Assembly: GCA_009823395.1 (NCBI GenBank)
Contig: CM020501.1
Span: 33,907,993-33,971,992 of the forward strand
Length of the DNA stretch: 64,000 nucleotides
Direction: 5' to 3'
Source of the DNA: Thamnaconus septentrionalis
Taxonomy: Eukaryota > Chordata > Actinopteri > Tetraodontiformes > Monacanthidae
Shown in pieces: positions 1-12,040 of this stretch (position 1 is its first letter; each line of letters starts with the position of its first letter). The notes under the pieces were generated by a model. The model saw only the letters and a program-made list of their open reading frames with translations, was not told the DNA's origin and searched no databases. The position numbers and the translations under genes are program-made.

Positions 1-39
1 CTTTATTAACTGCCAAAACAAACATTTTTTTTCCACTAG

Positions 40-209
40 GTGGAGCCAGATGGGACCTATGGGAAGCCACCGAGTGCCAAGCTAACATATGGGACCATGG
101 TGTTCATCCGTTCAATGATTGTTGGCGACTCTGCTCGCTCCCTTGCCAAGGCTTGCACCATCTCCATCCGCTACAGTGCCGTCCGACACCAGTCTGAAAT
201 CAGGCCGGG
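40..209 (+). CDS. acox1: acox1 exon a (first in window)
   Basis: The acceptor is ...CACTAG|GTGGAG and the donor is CCGG|GTCAGT. The exon begins in phase 0 with VEPDGTY and encodes the [12 protein letters not shown] and [14 protein letters not shown] stretches of the middle beta-domain/helical junction. It leaves two bases for the next codon. Confidence 0.95.
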
Positions 210-3200
210 GTCAGTGGAAACACACAAATTCACTCTGGCGCTTCGGGGAAACGTTGTGCAACCGACTCAGGAGCTGCGAGTTGAAACAACTGAGTGCCTG
301 CGTAACCACAGTTTGGACCTGAAGTTTACTTTTCTTGCGTGATTTGAAGTTGAACCTTGTCCCACAGAGACCCTGAGCCTCAGATCCTGGACTACCAGAC
401 CCAGCAGCACAAGCTGTTCCCTCTGCTGGCTACTGCCTATGCATTCACTTATGTGGGTCAATACATGCAGAACACCTACCAGCGCATCAGTGGAGACATC
501 AACGCTGGGGACTTCAGTGAACTGCCAGAGGTATTTACTGTGCATGTGCGTCCACATAGTGCCGAGGACTTGGAAAGGGGGGGGGGAGAAACCGGAGAGA
601 CTCGGCAGACCAAAGCGCATCCTGAGGGTCTGTGGGGAGCGTCTGGTCGGTGGAGCCTTCTGTCAGTGCGGTCTTCGACTTCCACCTGCAGGAGAGTTTC
701 CCTCAGGTCCCAGGGAGGTTGGAGACATTGAGTCCAAATTGACCATGTTCTCTGGTTTTATTTTTAACATTATTCTATCAACAGACATTTTCCATTGACA
801 GTCTGGTGTTAAAAGATTTCCCTCTGGAGGACTGTGGAGTGGAGTAAGATTGTTTTCACTGGCAGGCTAGCAGAAACCATTGACTTGCACTCACCTCGTA
901 CCTGTGAACTCTGCTAAACTAGAAGGACGGAGTGAAACTCCTCCGTCAGCCACCGCTTTCGTCTTCTTATGCTCCGTAGTGTTTGCCGGTGTGTTCCGCT
1001 GTTTACTTCACAGCCCCTTTAATTTGAGGTTTTCTCTCATCTCTGTAGCTTCACGCACTGTCTGCGGGGCTGAAGGCCTTCACTTCCTGGATCGCGAATG
1101 CCGGCATCGAGGTGTGCCGCATGTCCTGCGGCGGCCACGGCTACTCTCGCAGCAGCGGCCTGCCCGACATTTATGTGGAGTTCACCCCCTCGTGCACGTA
1201 CGAGGGAGAGAACACAGTCATGATGCTGCAGACGGCAAGGTCAGCCAAATACTGCTCCCTGAGCCAAGCGCACTCGGAGGAATTGTAGACGAGATGAACG
1301 CAGACATGTCCCTGCTTCGCGGCTCACCTCTGTGTTTATACAGGGACGGACACACCCTCAGTTCCTGCAGCAATAACAGAGCTGATGGGATTATGTTTTA
1401 CTGGTCTTGTGAAATCCAGTTGTGGAGGAAAGGTCAACATTTTATGACGCAATTAATCAGTGAGCTCGTTCCTGAATAGCAAGTGCACATAAAACAAAAT
1501 TGAGGTGTGAGGTGCAACTCTTGGAAGCTTTTCATTTTATTTATTTTACTAAGATAGCCCCTAGAGATACAGCATCTCGTTTTCAAGCAGGTCCCCACAT
1601 GCAAATAACATCAAGACAACCATTAAAATAGCTGCCTTTTCATTACAGTTCTCACTTTGTTATGTCCAACTCGGTGCGTTTGCCTCTGCAGGTACTTGGT
1701 GAAGAGCTATCGGCAGGCTAAAGCTGGCAAACAGCTGAACGGCATCGTTTCCTACCTGAGCGAAGCGCGGCACGGGAGAGTGCAGCCCCAGCCTGTCGCT
1801 GCCAGGCCACGTGTGGTCGACATCAACGACCTCGCCAGCCTGGTGGAAGCGTACAAACTCCGAGCTGCCAAGTAAGAGTCAAGCACAAGACACAGTGGAG
1901 GCCAGGGGTGGACAATCTTTTCTGGTGGGGCCGCAATGGTTTCTAAAATTTGACAGAGGGGCCGGAGCAGAAGCGGATGGAGTGTCTTGGTGACCCAGAT
2001 AGGAGGGAAAAATATATGATGGGATGTGTAGAAAACATCAGCTTTAATGTCAATTGAAAATGAACCAAAGTGACAACAAAGTATCTGTCTTTGAAGCCCA
2101 ACAATATTCAGCTCTTTATTGAAATGACTCTTTAAACACTGAAAAAATGTATTAAATATGACTATTTTATGACTTACTTACTGTTAATATCGTTTCTTCA
2201 AGTTCATCGGGCCAAATTGAAGAGCTTAACGGACCGCATATAGCCCCCGGGCCGTAGTTTGCTCATGCCTGGTCGAGTCAAATCTGCCTTTCCCAGTTGC
2301 TTGAAATGTTTTTTTTCCTTTTTGCTGTATGAAATGACAGCTCGAAGCTCTTAGAACTTTACATGTGTTACTCTCCGTTGCATCTCAGTCCATTTGTCAA
2401 AGCCAGTTCTCTCCTGGACACAGTGGCTGGACCACTCTGGGCCGGGCTGACAAACTGTATCCTGCCAGATGGGCTGCTGAGAAGATGAAGAAGTTGTTGA
2501 TTTTATTTTATTTTTTCATCTTTTAAATGAAGTGAATAACAAATTTAGGTTTTAATTATAAAATCAAAATAACTGGAATCATTTACTTTTTTTTTTTTTA
2601 TAATGGAAGAAGTAATTTGATTGGACAAGAGGTATTTCACGAATCTAGTTAAACAAAAAAATGTTTTTGCCAAAATCTCATTAGTCATCCAGAAATATTA
2701 ATTGCTTTATTATTGCTGTAAAATCTTCTCTAATGATGGTTTTTTCCGAAGCTGTTTTATTAAAAATACAAATGCAAGGGTGCTGCTGCTGGCGTGACAC
2801 CATTTTACCTTCAGCTGCATCGCAGCTGTCATTGCGGTCCCATCTCATGCTATATTGCATTATAATGCAATTTGGGGTTAGCACTGCAGTAACAAGATTT
2901 GTTGCCTTATCCAGTCTGGTAGAGCTGGCAGCCAAGAGCATCCAGCAGGAGTTGCAGCACAGGAAGAGCCAGGAGGACGCCTGGAACAACAGCGCCATCG
3001 AGTTGGTCCGATCCTCAGATGTAAGTTCACATTAACAAGCTCTCTGATTAAAATCATGTTGAAAAATGCTAAGATAACCCATTCATTGAAGTGTCACTGC
3101 AGATTTAAGTGAAACGATGTCTGTCTGTCTGTCCGTACAATTTAGTTCAGTTTTTATCCAGTCTCTACTCTTCTGGAGTTTCATATCAACTACATTTTCC

Positions 3201-4243
3201 AAAAAATGTCTTTGTCTCTTTTCGTGTTGCACTTTTTTTTATACTTGATATATATCTGAACATATTTTGTGCCGGTTTCCCCCCCATAGGCACACTGTCA
3301 CTACGTGGTGGTGAAGTTGTTCACTGACAAGCTGGGGGAGATCAGTGACACAGCAGTACACTCAGTCATGTCAACCTTGGCTCTGCTGTACGCCCTGCAT
3401 GGCATCACACAGAACTCGGGAGACTTTCTACAGGTCAGATGAAATTCACTGCCCTAGAAGAAACATGACTTCTCTATGTCTTTGTTGGTGTCAATTGTTC
3501 ATTTGTTTGCTAATTGTTTTAAATAGTAGGTCAGTTAGGTTTGTCAATACTTTTGACAAAGAATCATTTGAGATCAAAGCAGATATTTTTCATCACCTTA
3601 TTTTTTATCTGACTTCACTGTTTGGATTAAAAATGCCAGTTTGCTTTGTGGCCTCCCAGTGTCTCCCCGTGAATTTTGCTTTGTTGTATGTGCATATGTA
3701 CGAGCTGTTCAATTGAAACCGTTTGCTTTTATTCTGAAGAGTTGAAGAGCTCCACATTAAAATCACCTTAAGCTCTTCTCGTTCCCCCTACAGTTGTATT
3801 ATTCGCTCTACGGCCGGGTGTTTTGCGTCGGCCGTGTTTTCACCCACTTCTGTTTTCTTTTTCTCAGGCTGGACTGCTGACGGTGCCCCAGATGTTGCAG
3901 ATTTCTACTCGTGTCAAGGAACTGCTCAGTCAGCTGAGACCCAACACCGTGGCGCTGGTCGACGCCTTCGACTTCCACGACAGGAAGCTGAATTCTGTCC
4001 TCGGACGATATGATGGCAACGTCTACGAGAACATGTTTGAGTGGGCCCGTAACTCACCGCTCAACACAACCGAGGTCGGTCACTCTGCACACGTGACTGA
4101 AGGGTTTGGCATCGCGCAGGATGCCGTGTGGTCTGTGGTTTTGCAAATTCTCTGACGTTAACAAACTCTCAACACCCCCTTGTCATTCATAGGTCCATGA
4201 ATCATTCCACAAATACCTGAAGCCCCTGCGAGCCAAACTGTGA
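40..4243 (+). CDS. acox1: acox1, peroxisomal acyl-CoA oxidase 1 (3' part, eight exons)
   Basis: Joined exons 40-209, 368-530, 1049-1239, 1692-1871, 2915-3020, 3290-3433, 3868-4074 and 4193-4243 keep one frame across GT-AG introns and give 403 residues plus TGA. They match the C-terminal ~60% of vertebrate ACOX1 (usual length about 660), so the N-terminal acyl-CoA dehydrogenase-like part lies left of the window. The enzyme is an FAD flavoprotein that desaturates straight-chain very-long-chain acyl-CoAs to trans-2-enoyl-CoA, passing electrons to O2 to make H2O2, the first step of peroxisomal beta-oxidation. Visible landmarks are the [11 protein letters not shown] block and [10 protein letters not shown], whose first Glu corresponds to the catalytic base Glu421 of rat ACOX1. 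The protein ends in AKL, a variant of the usual SKL peroxisomal targeting signal. ACOX1 versus its paralogues (ACOX2, ACOX3, ACOXL) is called from close agreement with human ACOX1 along the whole part and from synteny. Confidence 0.97.
368..530 (+). CDS. acox1: acox1 exon b
   Basis: The acceptor is CCCACAG|AGACC and the donor is CCAGAG|GTATTT. It encodes [20 protein letters not shown] through FSELPE, an alpha-helical FAD/substrate-domain segment, and ends in phase 0. Confidence 0.95.
1049..1239 (+). CDS. acox1: acox1 exon c, catalytic Glu exon
   Basis: The acceptor is CTGTAG|CTTCAC and the donor is GGCAAG|GTCAGC reading in as CAAG|GTCAGC. It encodes [22 protein letters not shown] and [15 protein letters not shown], the conserved FAD-proximal block with the catalytic Glu. 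The preceding 518-bp intron shows nothing beyond splice signals. Confidence 0.96.
1692..1871 (+). CDS. acox1: acox1 exon d
   Basis: The acceptor is CTGCAG|GTACTT and the donor is GCCAA|GTAAGA. It encodes [15 protein letters not shown] through VEAYKLRAA of the C-terminal helical domain. The [11 protein letters not shown] segment is the variable linker of the family. Confidence 0.95.
1903..2271. mobile_element. hAT-type non-autonomous element in acox1 intron
   Basis: The unit begins CAGGGGTGGACAATC and ends with the reverse complement of CAGGCATGAGCAAAC, degenerate terminal inverted repeats of the widespread CAGGGGTGGGCAAACT hAT class. It is flanked by near-matching 8-bp sequences, GTGGAGGC (1895-1902) and GTCGAGTC (2272-2279), 6 of 8 identical, as expected for an old hAT target duplication. 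Partial copies lie at 36633-36740 and, inverted, at 44172-44352. No transposase reading frame is present. Confidence 0.75.
2915..3020 (+). CDS. acox1: acox1 exon e
   Basis: The acceptor is TATCCAG|TCTGG and the donor is TCAGAT|GTAAGT. The frame is set by joining AA|T from the previous exon, giving [17 protein letters not shown] through VRSSD. It ends in phase 0. Confidence 0.93.
3290..3433 (+). CDS. acox1: acox1 exon f
   Basis: The acceptor is CCCATAG|GCACAC and the donor is CTACAG|GTCAGA. It encodes [15 protein letters not shown] through [10 protein letters not shown], a well conserved C-terminal helical segment. It has 48 codons and is in phase 0 at both ends. Confidence 0.95.
3868..4074 (+). 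CDS. acox1: acox1 exon g
   Basis: The acceptor is TTCTCAG|GCTGGA and the donor is ACCGAG|GTCGGT. It encodes [20 protein letters not shown] and the VALVDAFDF and [17 protein letters not shown] blocks typical of ACOX C-termini. It has 69 codons. Confidence 0.96.
4193..4243 (+). CDS. acox1: acox1 terminal coding exon with PTS1-like AKL
   Basis: The acceptor is TTCATAG|GTCCAT. It encodes [16 protein letters not shown] and a TGA at 4241-4243. The last three residues, AKL, fit the degenerate peroxisome targeting signal type 1 read by PEX5, where most vertebrate ACOX1 proteins have SKL. Confidence 0.95.
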   Translation, partial: VHESFHKYLKPLRAKL

Positions 4244-5600
4244 GCCGTTCCACCTGTCTCACTTCCTGCCTGTGACCAGTCTTTTAATCAGCCCAGTTTT
4301 GGCACCATTAAACATTAACTGGGATTTAACTGTGGAAAGTAAATACCCTGTCTGTGCAGGTGTGGTCAAGATGCACACTAATGAACTGGGAATGTAGTGT
4401 AATAATTTGCAGCAATAGAAATGGTGGATAGTCGCCTTGTGAGGTGAGGAATTGTGTGAAATGAAATGAGTGATCTGTAAACAATTCTACAATAACACAG
4501 GTATGACATGAATTACTTTAAGTATGAATTAGTGAAGAAATTGTGTTCAGTCTGAAATTATTAGTCATTAAATAATGAATCAGAATACTGAAAAGTATTT
4601 GCCATGGGAGGCATTTTTTCTGTCTTTGGTCATTGTCTTTCTCTAATTTCTCATTTTGCTTTTCTTTCGATGAATGATTGAATCTGCTCATTGGTTTTTT
4701 TTCTGCACACTTTTGCTACTGATTCAGGATGATTCCTTTTCCATTTAACATGAGAGCAGTGTCGCTATGAATAGCCCAGCAACTTTTTCTTTTTGGTTGT
4801 TTTTCCATGACAATAGCCAACATGTAATTTAAAAAAAAAAAAAAGCAATACATTGCCTTGTTCTGTTGTCATTGTTCTTTTAAAGTGTTTGACTTATCTG
4901 TTGGACCATATTGACTTTGAAATATATCGCAACAAGTCCCTTAAAATTCCCTTAAAACTGCAATGCCTTAAAAAAAAACATTGTGTCAAACTGTCCTCAC
5001 AGCCTTAATAATGCGTCAACCAAATTGAGCTGCAAATACAATCTGCCATCAATTTCATGACTACTACCTGATGGTTGAACAAAAGTCCTTGTCTGTAAAA
5101 GACATGGGAGGTGAAATGGTCAGCTTTTGGTCAGTCTTCAAGAGTTTATAGGAATGCTTTTGGATTCCTTGTAGAGGCCCTGATTGCAGAGGAAATATTA
5201 TATTTTTCTACTTCTCTGTTCTTGCCGTGGGATTGTTGATGGATGGGAACGATAACAGTTAACAACTTGTGTGTAATAGAAAACCTTAGACTTGGACACT
5301 ATAGTAAAGGAACATTGTTGGCCTAATCCAACTGTAAATTAAAAATGTATCTATTGGGAAAATTGTGTCCCTGAAGATCTTCTCTCTCTCATAGAATATG
5401 ACCACTCAGTGTTGTCACACAAGGCTCCTAACGCTTTACTTAGTTGGGCTATAAACTATGTGATTTCTGCTGTTAGGGCATGATCCCAGCTCTTATGATA
5501 AGATTTTGACTTTTTGAATGACTAGTTGTGGAAATTGTCACTGTAATGTACATTTTAATTTGTGTAGTAATAAAAAAAAAAAAAAGAAAAATGTTGAGTT
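4244..5600 (+). other. acox1: acox1 3'UTR (extent inferred)
   Basis: About 1.3 kb of AT-rich sequence follows the stop codon. AATAAA at 5569-5574 runs into an A-rich stretch and is the best poly(A) signal I can point to; earlier cleavage sites are possible. No coding exon is seen. Confidence 0.5.
5569..5574 (+). terminator. acox1: candidate polyadenylation signal of acox1
   Basis: This is a canonical AATAAA hexamer about 1.3 kb after the acox1 stop. It is followed by an A-run, so the A-run could also be a simple repeat or a genomic retro-tail. Confidence 0.4.
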
Positions 5601-7019
5601 GTGTCCTTGTATTTTTTTTCTTTTAGCTGTCCCCTTCAAAGGTGGCCAGAGCCAATCATCTGCTTCCTTCTTATCCTCAGACCAACTTACTTCATGCCCT
5701 CTTTGACTTCATCTCTTTCATAGATTCCCGGTCAGGTCTCGGTCTAAGCCTCCTGCTTGGCTGTTCCAACCCTCAGCATCGTATTGATATATTCACTGTT
5801 CCGCCGCTCTATAAGTCCAACCATCTCGGTTGGGCCTCCCTGGCTTTGTCTCCAAACCATCTTAACCTGCACTGTCCCTCTGCTGTTCTCACGACACACC
5901 CACTCACATCTGTACCTTAAACTCCACCATCACACCTCTAGAATAACCCCCCACTGACATTTACATTTATCACACGTCGTGCACCACTCTCATTTCGGTA
6001 ACTCTGAACTCCCTCACGCAATGACACAGTTCCTCTTTTAGAGCCCTCTCATTGGCTTATTCTGTAGCGACGAAGACACTTCCCTCTGACCCCCTCTGTA
6101 CATATATATCGACAACCTCAAAGCAAATACTGCATCTGTCGTAGCATTTCCAGACAGTCTGGTTTCATACGTATTATAAATTGTATTGTGTCTCAGAATC
6201 AGCTTGATGCACTGAAGGATCTTTTTTCCTTATAAAGAGTGTTACAACTTACATTTACAGTTCATAGTACTATGATTACAAACTTTCCATGTTTAAAATG
6301 AGTATAAAAAACACTCACTTCTCTGCGTTGGGCCAATGTGTCTACTCGACACAAAAATAGAAGCGTTCAAATGTGTGTAACCTTTTGAGAGACAGCTTTG
6401 CACTTTGCGGTGCCGGTCCATGTAAAATAGAAAGTGTAAAACAAATTGCAGTGAAGTTTGAAAACTAAAGATGTGTAGGTGTGCCGACAATAGGGTGGCC
6501 TGGAATTTTCCTTGTATACAAAAAGGGGACCTTTCAGGAAATAGTGGGGTTCACTGTGTTATGTAATTACAGTTAGATGTGCTTCACAATGCTAGGTTAT
6601 TAATTATTATATAATTAAAGATTCTATAATCTTAAGGGATCTTTAATTATTTTTTAATCTTACCTTAATTGAAGTTGAATAATGACATTGGTGAGGCATA
6701 TCCCGAGCACTAAAAACAACTTTTAATATTAATAAATTGGTAAGAAAACCAAAACAGTACTAAAGACAGAAGAAAGAACGGTCCATATTGGTGGAGATTT
6801 GGTCTTTTTTAATCTCTTTGTTTCATTCACAAAAAAAAAAATAAAAATATGAATGTCTGAAATATAAGAAAAATGCAATTTTGGGGAAACCTGTCCAGAG
6901 ATGATCTTTTCTCATCACTTCAACTTATGGTGGTTTTCTTCTTCTTCTTCTTCTTCTTCCTCTACCCTTCCATTGATCTATTTATTATGTCTGTGTGTTA
7001 TGTTTTTCTTTATCATTAG
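5601..7019. other. acox1-rhbdf2 intergenic, no gene seen
   Basis: The first ~500 bp are C/T-rich on the plus strand, then AT-rich. A short (TTC)n run lies near 6940-6958. I see no exon with homology and no splice-flanked reading frame. Confidence 0.5.
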
Positions 7020-7330
7020 TACTTTCTACACTGCAGATAGACAGTGAAGACATCAAAAATATGAGCAAGATATATGTAATAATGCAGCAAATAAAAACAC
7101 GTTCAATAACTCTAAATATGCTTTTTATAAAAGGTGGCTATTTTGAAGAATTTTAATAAAAAAACAAAAAAAAACGTGTTTGAGTTATTGTACACTTTTG
7201 TTGTCTCCTACATAATTCCATGTGCGTTCATACATAGTTTTGATATCTTCAGTGAGAAAGTGCAATGCCAATAGTCGTGAGAATGAAAGACAAGACATTA
7301 AATTCATAGGCTGAGTCCAAACTTTTCACT
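7020..7330 (-). mobile_element. Tc1/mariner-like MITE, family A copy 1
   Basis: This is a reverse-oriented copy of the family best seen at 30697-31074. It shares the ACTTTCTACACTGCAGATAG block, the TATGAGCAAGATATATGTAAT block and the TCCAAACTTTTCACTGCTAG terminal part. It is non-coding. Confidence 0.65.
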
Positions 7331-7399
7331 GCTAGTGTATGTATTATATACGCATACTGTATATATGTGTTGTTAAACAACAACAACAACAGTGGGAGT

Positions 7400-7640
7400 G
7401 TTGACGGCTTTGGGCGGGGAGGGGGGGGGTCTGCGTCTCCACGGTCGATCAGAAGAAAAGTCGTAGCTCCGCCCCTGCTGCTGAGCCATTGCAGCCATAT
7501 CCAAGGATGTTGGAGCGGGGAAAGAGGGAAGTAGTTTCTCTCGCTCGGACGCTCGCGCACTGTATGGCGGCACTTTGGATATAAAACAAAGAAACAACCC
7601 CTTTGTTGATGTATGATATCCCAGTCCTTTCGTCCCGGAG
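7400..7640 (+). promoter_or_regulatory. rhbdf2: candidate rhbdf2 promoter and non-coding exon 1
   Basis: A GC-rich island in AT-rich surroundings contains a CCGCCCC Sp1-type box near 7470 and ATGGCGGC near 7563. It ends with CCCGGAG|GTGAGTACG, a strong donor at 7641. The first coding exon of rhbdf2 (acceptor at 17984) begins with 12 untranslated bases, so an upstream non-coding exon must exist, and this is the best candidate between acox1 and that exon. Transcription was not observed; an alternative or additional first exon could lie elsewhere in the 10-kb gap. Confidence 0.4.
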
Positions 7641-10600
7641 GTGAGTACGACTGAACCTTTCGGATAACCGCTTGTTCCAGATGACACATTTTTAAAAAAA
7701 TAAAATAAAGACCGCTCAAAGTTAACGTCAACGTGTTTGGGCCACTTCGGCCATGAGCGAGTTTTTTTTTTTTTTTTTAAATACAGAATAGAACCCATAG
7801 CAACATTAGTTTTTGTCCCAACCCCACCAAGTCAGACTGCAGCGGGTTAACAGGAGTTAGAAGCGTGGTTTGGGTCGATACTTGATGAGCCAATAGCAGA
7901 GTGTTTGACGCTTACGAACGATAGCTCGAAGCCGCCGTGCTTCCCCACGTCGGCGAGTCGAGTGAGAGGGCATGCCGCGACTAGCCCTTTGTTGGACTCT
8001 CCGCCACCGGCACAAATGCCATTATTCATCTCCAATTTCACCGCGCCTGTCCCCTGGAAGCTAATTATAGTCGCCATGTGCCGACGAATTCATTAGTTGT
8101 ACTCCTCCCATTTGCTTTTCTAATGACTCGGGTGGTGGTGGTGGTGGTCATGGTGCTACTAAACTAAACTAAACGTGCGGTGTTCCGGTGGGGGTGATTT
8201 ATTTATTTATTTATTTTTTAAATTTATTTATTTAAACTAAACCTGTTTGCCGGACACTTGACATTCAAAACGTCCATGAGAATTTGTGTGAAGGCGCAAA
8301 TCACACTTGTGATATGAATCGAAACGCGCCTTTATACGTTGTAGTTGTCTGTAGTTTATGTGGCCGGTTAATTTACCACCCGTCAAATTGTTGATGCGGT
8401 GGCTTAAAAGGCCGACGCGTTTTTTTGTCCAAAAAAAATATATTTAAGTGATTTAGTTCACAGGCAACATGGTTGTACATCTTCGTCACCTTGTTAGTAG
8501 CCGCCCTGTTGCCTTCAAAACTCCCAGATTTATTAAAAAAAAAAAAAATATTTATTTTTTTTTATTATTTTTTTTTTGGGGTGTTAAAATAATAATAATA
8601 ATAATAATGATAATAATAATAATGATGTAAAATAAATATTTATTACCTTTAGTGGAAAGATTCAAAACATGCTTGAAACATACACCAGAAATTCTGGTCA
8701 ATATTAACGCGGCAGCATCATGTAGTGGCTGCAATTTTTGTTGCTCTTTTCGTTTGTCTATCATGCACTTCCTTCATTCCACCACGTCTCAAATTCACCG
8801 TTGTCCATTTTCCAGCGGTGCACTTTGAACCCGTTGGCATATGCCAGAGACAAGTTAGATGTCACCCAAGCTTTCGCCGCGGCAGTGTTGCCCGCTGGAG
8901 GTAGTCTGAACAGAAGATGGGCACACTGGGGTTATAGAAGGACGCGGTCAGCAACAAAGAGGCAGTTCTGTGGCTTCACACGCAATGCTGAACTAGTTCT
9001 GAGGGACAGTGTGAGCCAAAGAGAAAAAAAAACACGCGCACCATTAGACCTCCACCACCAGTGGAACCGTTTAAGGCAGGAGAAGTCTCACATTGCTCAC
9101 ACCAAATTCTGAAGGTCACGTTGGAATGTCAGAGGAGAAACCGTGACTGTTGAGGCCAGGCTGCGTTTCCACAGTGTTTACTGTCTGATTTTGGCGAGCC
9201 TTGGAAAATCGCTGCTTCCGTTTCTTGTCATTAGCTGCTAAACGTCGTTGGTCTCGTCCTGCTGCTGTCGATCTGATCTTCAAGTTTCAAAGTCCTGCTT
9301 TTTCAGAGATGATCTTCTCCAAACTTTGATTGTCAGAAGTGGTTTAACTGAGTTCCGCTTAGTTACACTGAGATACCCTTTCTGTCATGGGCTCCCAGTC
9401 TCCCCATTGTTCTTTGCATTATGTTTCCTGACATTAACCAACATAATTCAAGTTGAATAGATCACCTTCCTTCCCTCTTGCTGCTGTGTTGCGTGCGTGT
9501 CTGTGCAAACAGCAGGTTGTATTGATCTTGTCTACGTGTCTAATTTCAGCCAGCCACTTTCATGCGGTTGGCTAGTTACGCATTTGCATTAATGCTGCAG
9601 TTGAACAGGTGCACCAAAAATAAAGGCTGCAGTGAGTTTGTGTCACTTCCACATGCTGTCTACAGACACTGTCCGCAGGCTCAAACTAAAGTTTGAGAGC
9701 TTGTTAAACTTCAAATATCAGTCAAAAATATTTGCGTTTATTTTAAGGTTCTATTTTAAGGGCCTTGGTAGGCTCACCGTTAATTGTTTAAACAAATGTC
9801 TTCATTGGCCTAGGAGAGGTGTCAAGAACGAAGAGCTGATTTTTTTTTTAATTTTTTTTTTTAAGCACATTTTGACACACTCGCTGGAAAGTTAAGCAAG
9901 CATTATGTGGAGTCAGTTGGCAGGTCAGAGATCCATATTACTGGTAGAAAACACTGGCAAAGTGAGTCTTGCCTATGAAGGACATTTAATCATCAGAGTT
10001 CACAAAGCCACCCTGATGTTCTGTTTCAACACGCCGCGCCCCATTATCATTAAAACACATCTCCAGCATGGCTTGGTGTGTTTGACCACTCCTATAAAAC
10101 AGGAAGTCCTGTTGAACTCAGTTTTAGCCGTTCATGCTTCCTTAAAGAAAATCTCCGAAAGAGGAAACGCAGTGGTGCTGGTGTAATGTCCTCGCTGCAT
10201 ACTTGTGACTGTGTCACACCTGCTTCTGCATGTTTGAACCAGCAGGAAAGTTTTCCACCTGTCAGTGAGTTAATGCACTATTGAAAGTAACACTGTGACC
10301 GAGCACAAATCACTGTTTCATAGCCAGCTCTCTCACTGTTTCACTCACTTCAGTTTTAATTCATGCTGTCACTGCACCTGTTCGACGTATCAATTTTGCT
10401 ACTTTGAGTAAAAGTCCATGCGGTAATGACAGTATTGCATTTAACTGCCCAATGTGGTACTTACTCAACATGCTCGTCCTGGTTTTTGTCTTTTTTCTTG
10501 CAGTAGCTTCATGTCACAACTGTGTTGCTGCGTCTTGCTTGAACCACCCGTGTTCTTTGTATTTGATGCATTCACTTGTTGTCACGAGACGTACAGTGAG

Positions 10601-12040
10601 CGCTAAGGGTCAAAATAGACTCGCATGTGATTCAGAATTTCCCACCGTCAACTGGAATGTTTCTTTGGTATTTTGAAGACAATCCCCCTTCCGTCCAAAA
10701 GGTTCTAAAAAATCGGTTGGAAAGTCCCACGTATTTAACCGCCAAGGTTGAGTAACACAAACTTGAAGAGTGGTTGTCCACCCTTCGCACCTTGTTGCAA
10801 GGGAGCCTAATGACTCACATTAGGTCAGGGCAGGAGAAAAAACCACACCAATGGGGTTGTCAGAATAACAACCCACATGTGTTTACCTCATCTGGCATTA
10901 CATCCGTATGCTAGTTGGGTGACTCAACCCCCTTTAGGACCACCTCCAAGTGTTTTGCTCCACTTTGGTGGGTTAATATATGGGACTCTCCATCAGTAAA
11001 TTTAAAATTACTCTGCTTCAGTTTTATTGGAAAATAATGCACATGCACAATGTAAAGGCATTTTTTTCTGCTTGGCCTGTAGATGTAGATCAGTCTACTT
11101 GGCTTTCAGACTCTAGATCTTCAAGATAGCAACAACTAGTCCATTTGCTTCAAGTACAAGAAAGACCCGGATGACTGAGAACCTTCACAGACAAGATTTT
11201 ACTTTTACACGTCTGACTATTTTTTTTTCACCAGCTGGTGGTGCTTGGCATTGTTGATTTCACCTGCTGGGTGATGGCTCCAAAATTAGTGGTCACAGCT
11301 TAAACAATAATACACAGGAAAAACTAAGGTATCGTCTATGTCATAGTAGAGTCTGTTTTTACCTTGTTGCATTTATTATTCCATCTGGTCAGGATGTGAG
11401 AATAAAATCCTGCCATCACCTGCCTTTTTTTCGCTTCAGGATTGTACTCAGTTTCATGATATAACTTGCAGAGACAGTGTGTGGCATTGACCATCTCCCG
11501 TTATGGAAAATGCCAAACCGCTGTCCGGGTTGTCGGAATTCTTTCCCCAGCTCTTCATGCCAGCAATTATTTAGAGTGCATGACAGAAGGCTAAAAGGCA
11601 TTTGGAATATTCAGTGGACGGAGCCTTTTTTCTTTCTCTGATGCACTCATATTCTTGTAAAGAAGCTCGTGAGATGTCTCAAAGCGCACAAAATGCTCGT
11701 TTTCCTCCCCATGTATGCATTGTGCCGCATTCAGTGTGCAGTCGGCAGTCACACTCTGTCTGGCACCACGGCTCATTTGTGATAACTGAGTGAGAGTACG
11801 CGGCATTGTTTTTCTCAGACTTCACAGCCTGGCGGGCCCAGCTGTCAGCGTTTCTCCCTGAGATCCGAAGATGTTGAGTTGTTGAATTGTACATGTATGT
11901 ACGTACTTGACGAATTGAGTGACGGAGAGAAAACTAGAAATATTTACAGTTTTATGTTGCGGTTTGTGCTGCTGATGTGACCGGCTTTCTACTTGCAGAA
12001 GAATTCGGTCTTGTCTTCAGGTCAGTGACGACAAGCCTTC

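Noticed and set aside
880..1479. 199-codon frame over acox1 exon c
   Set aside because: It reads the exon out of frame; the correct frame is fixed by the neighbouring exons and by ACOX1 homology.
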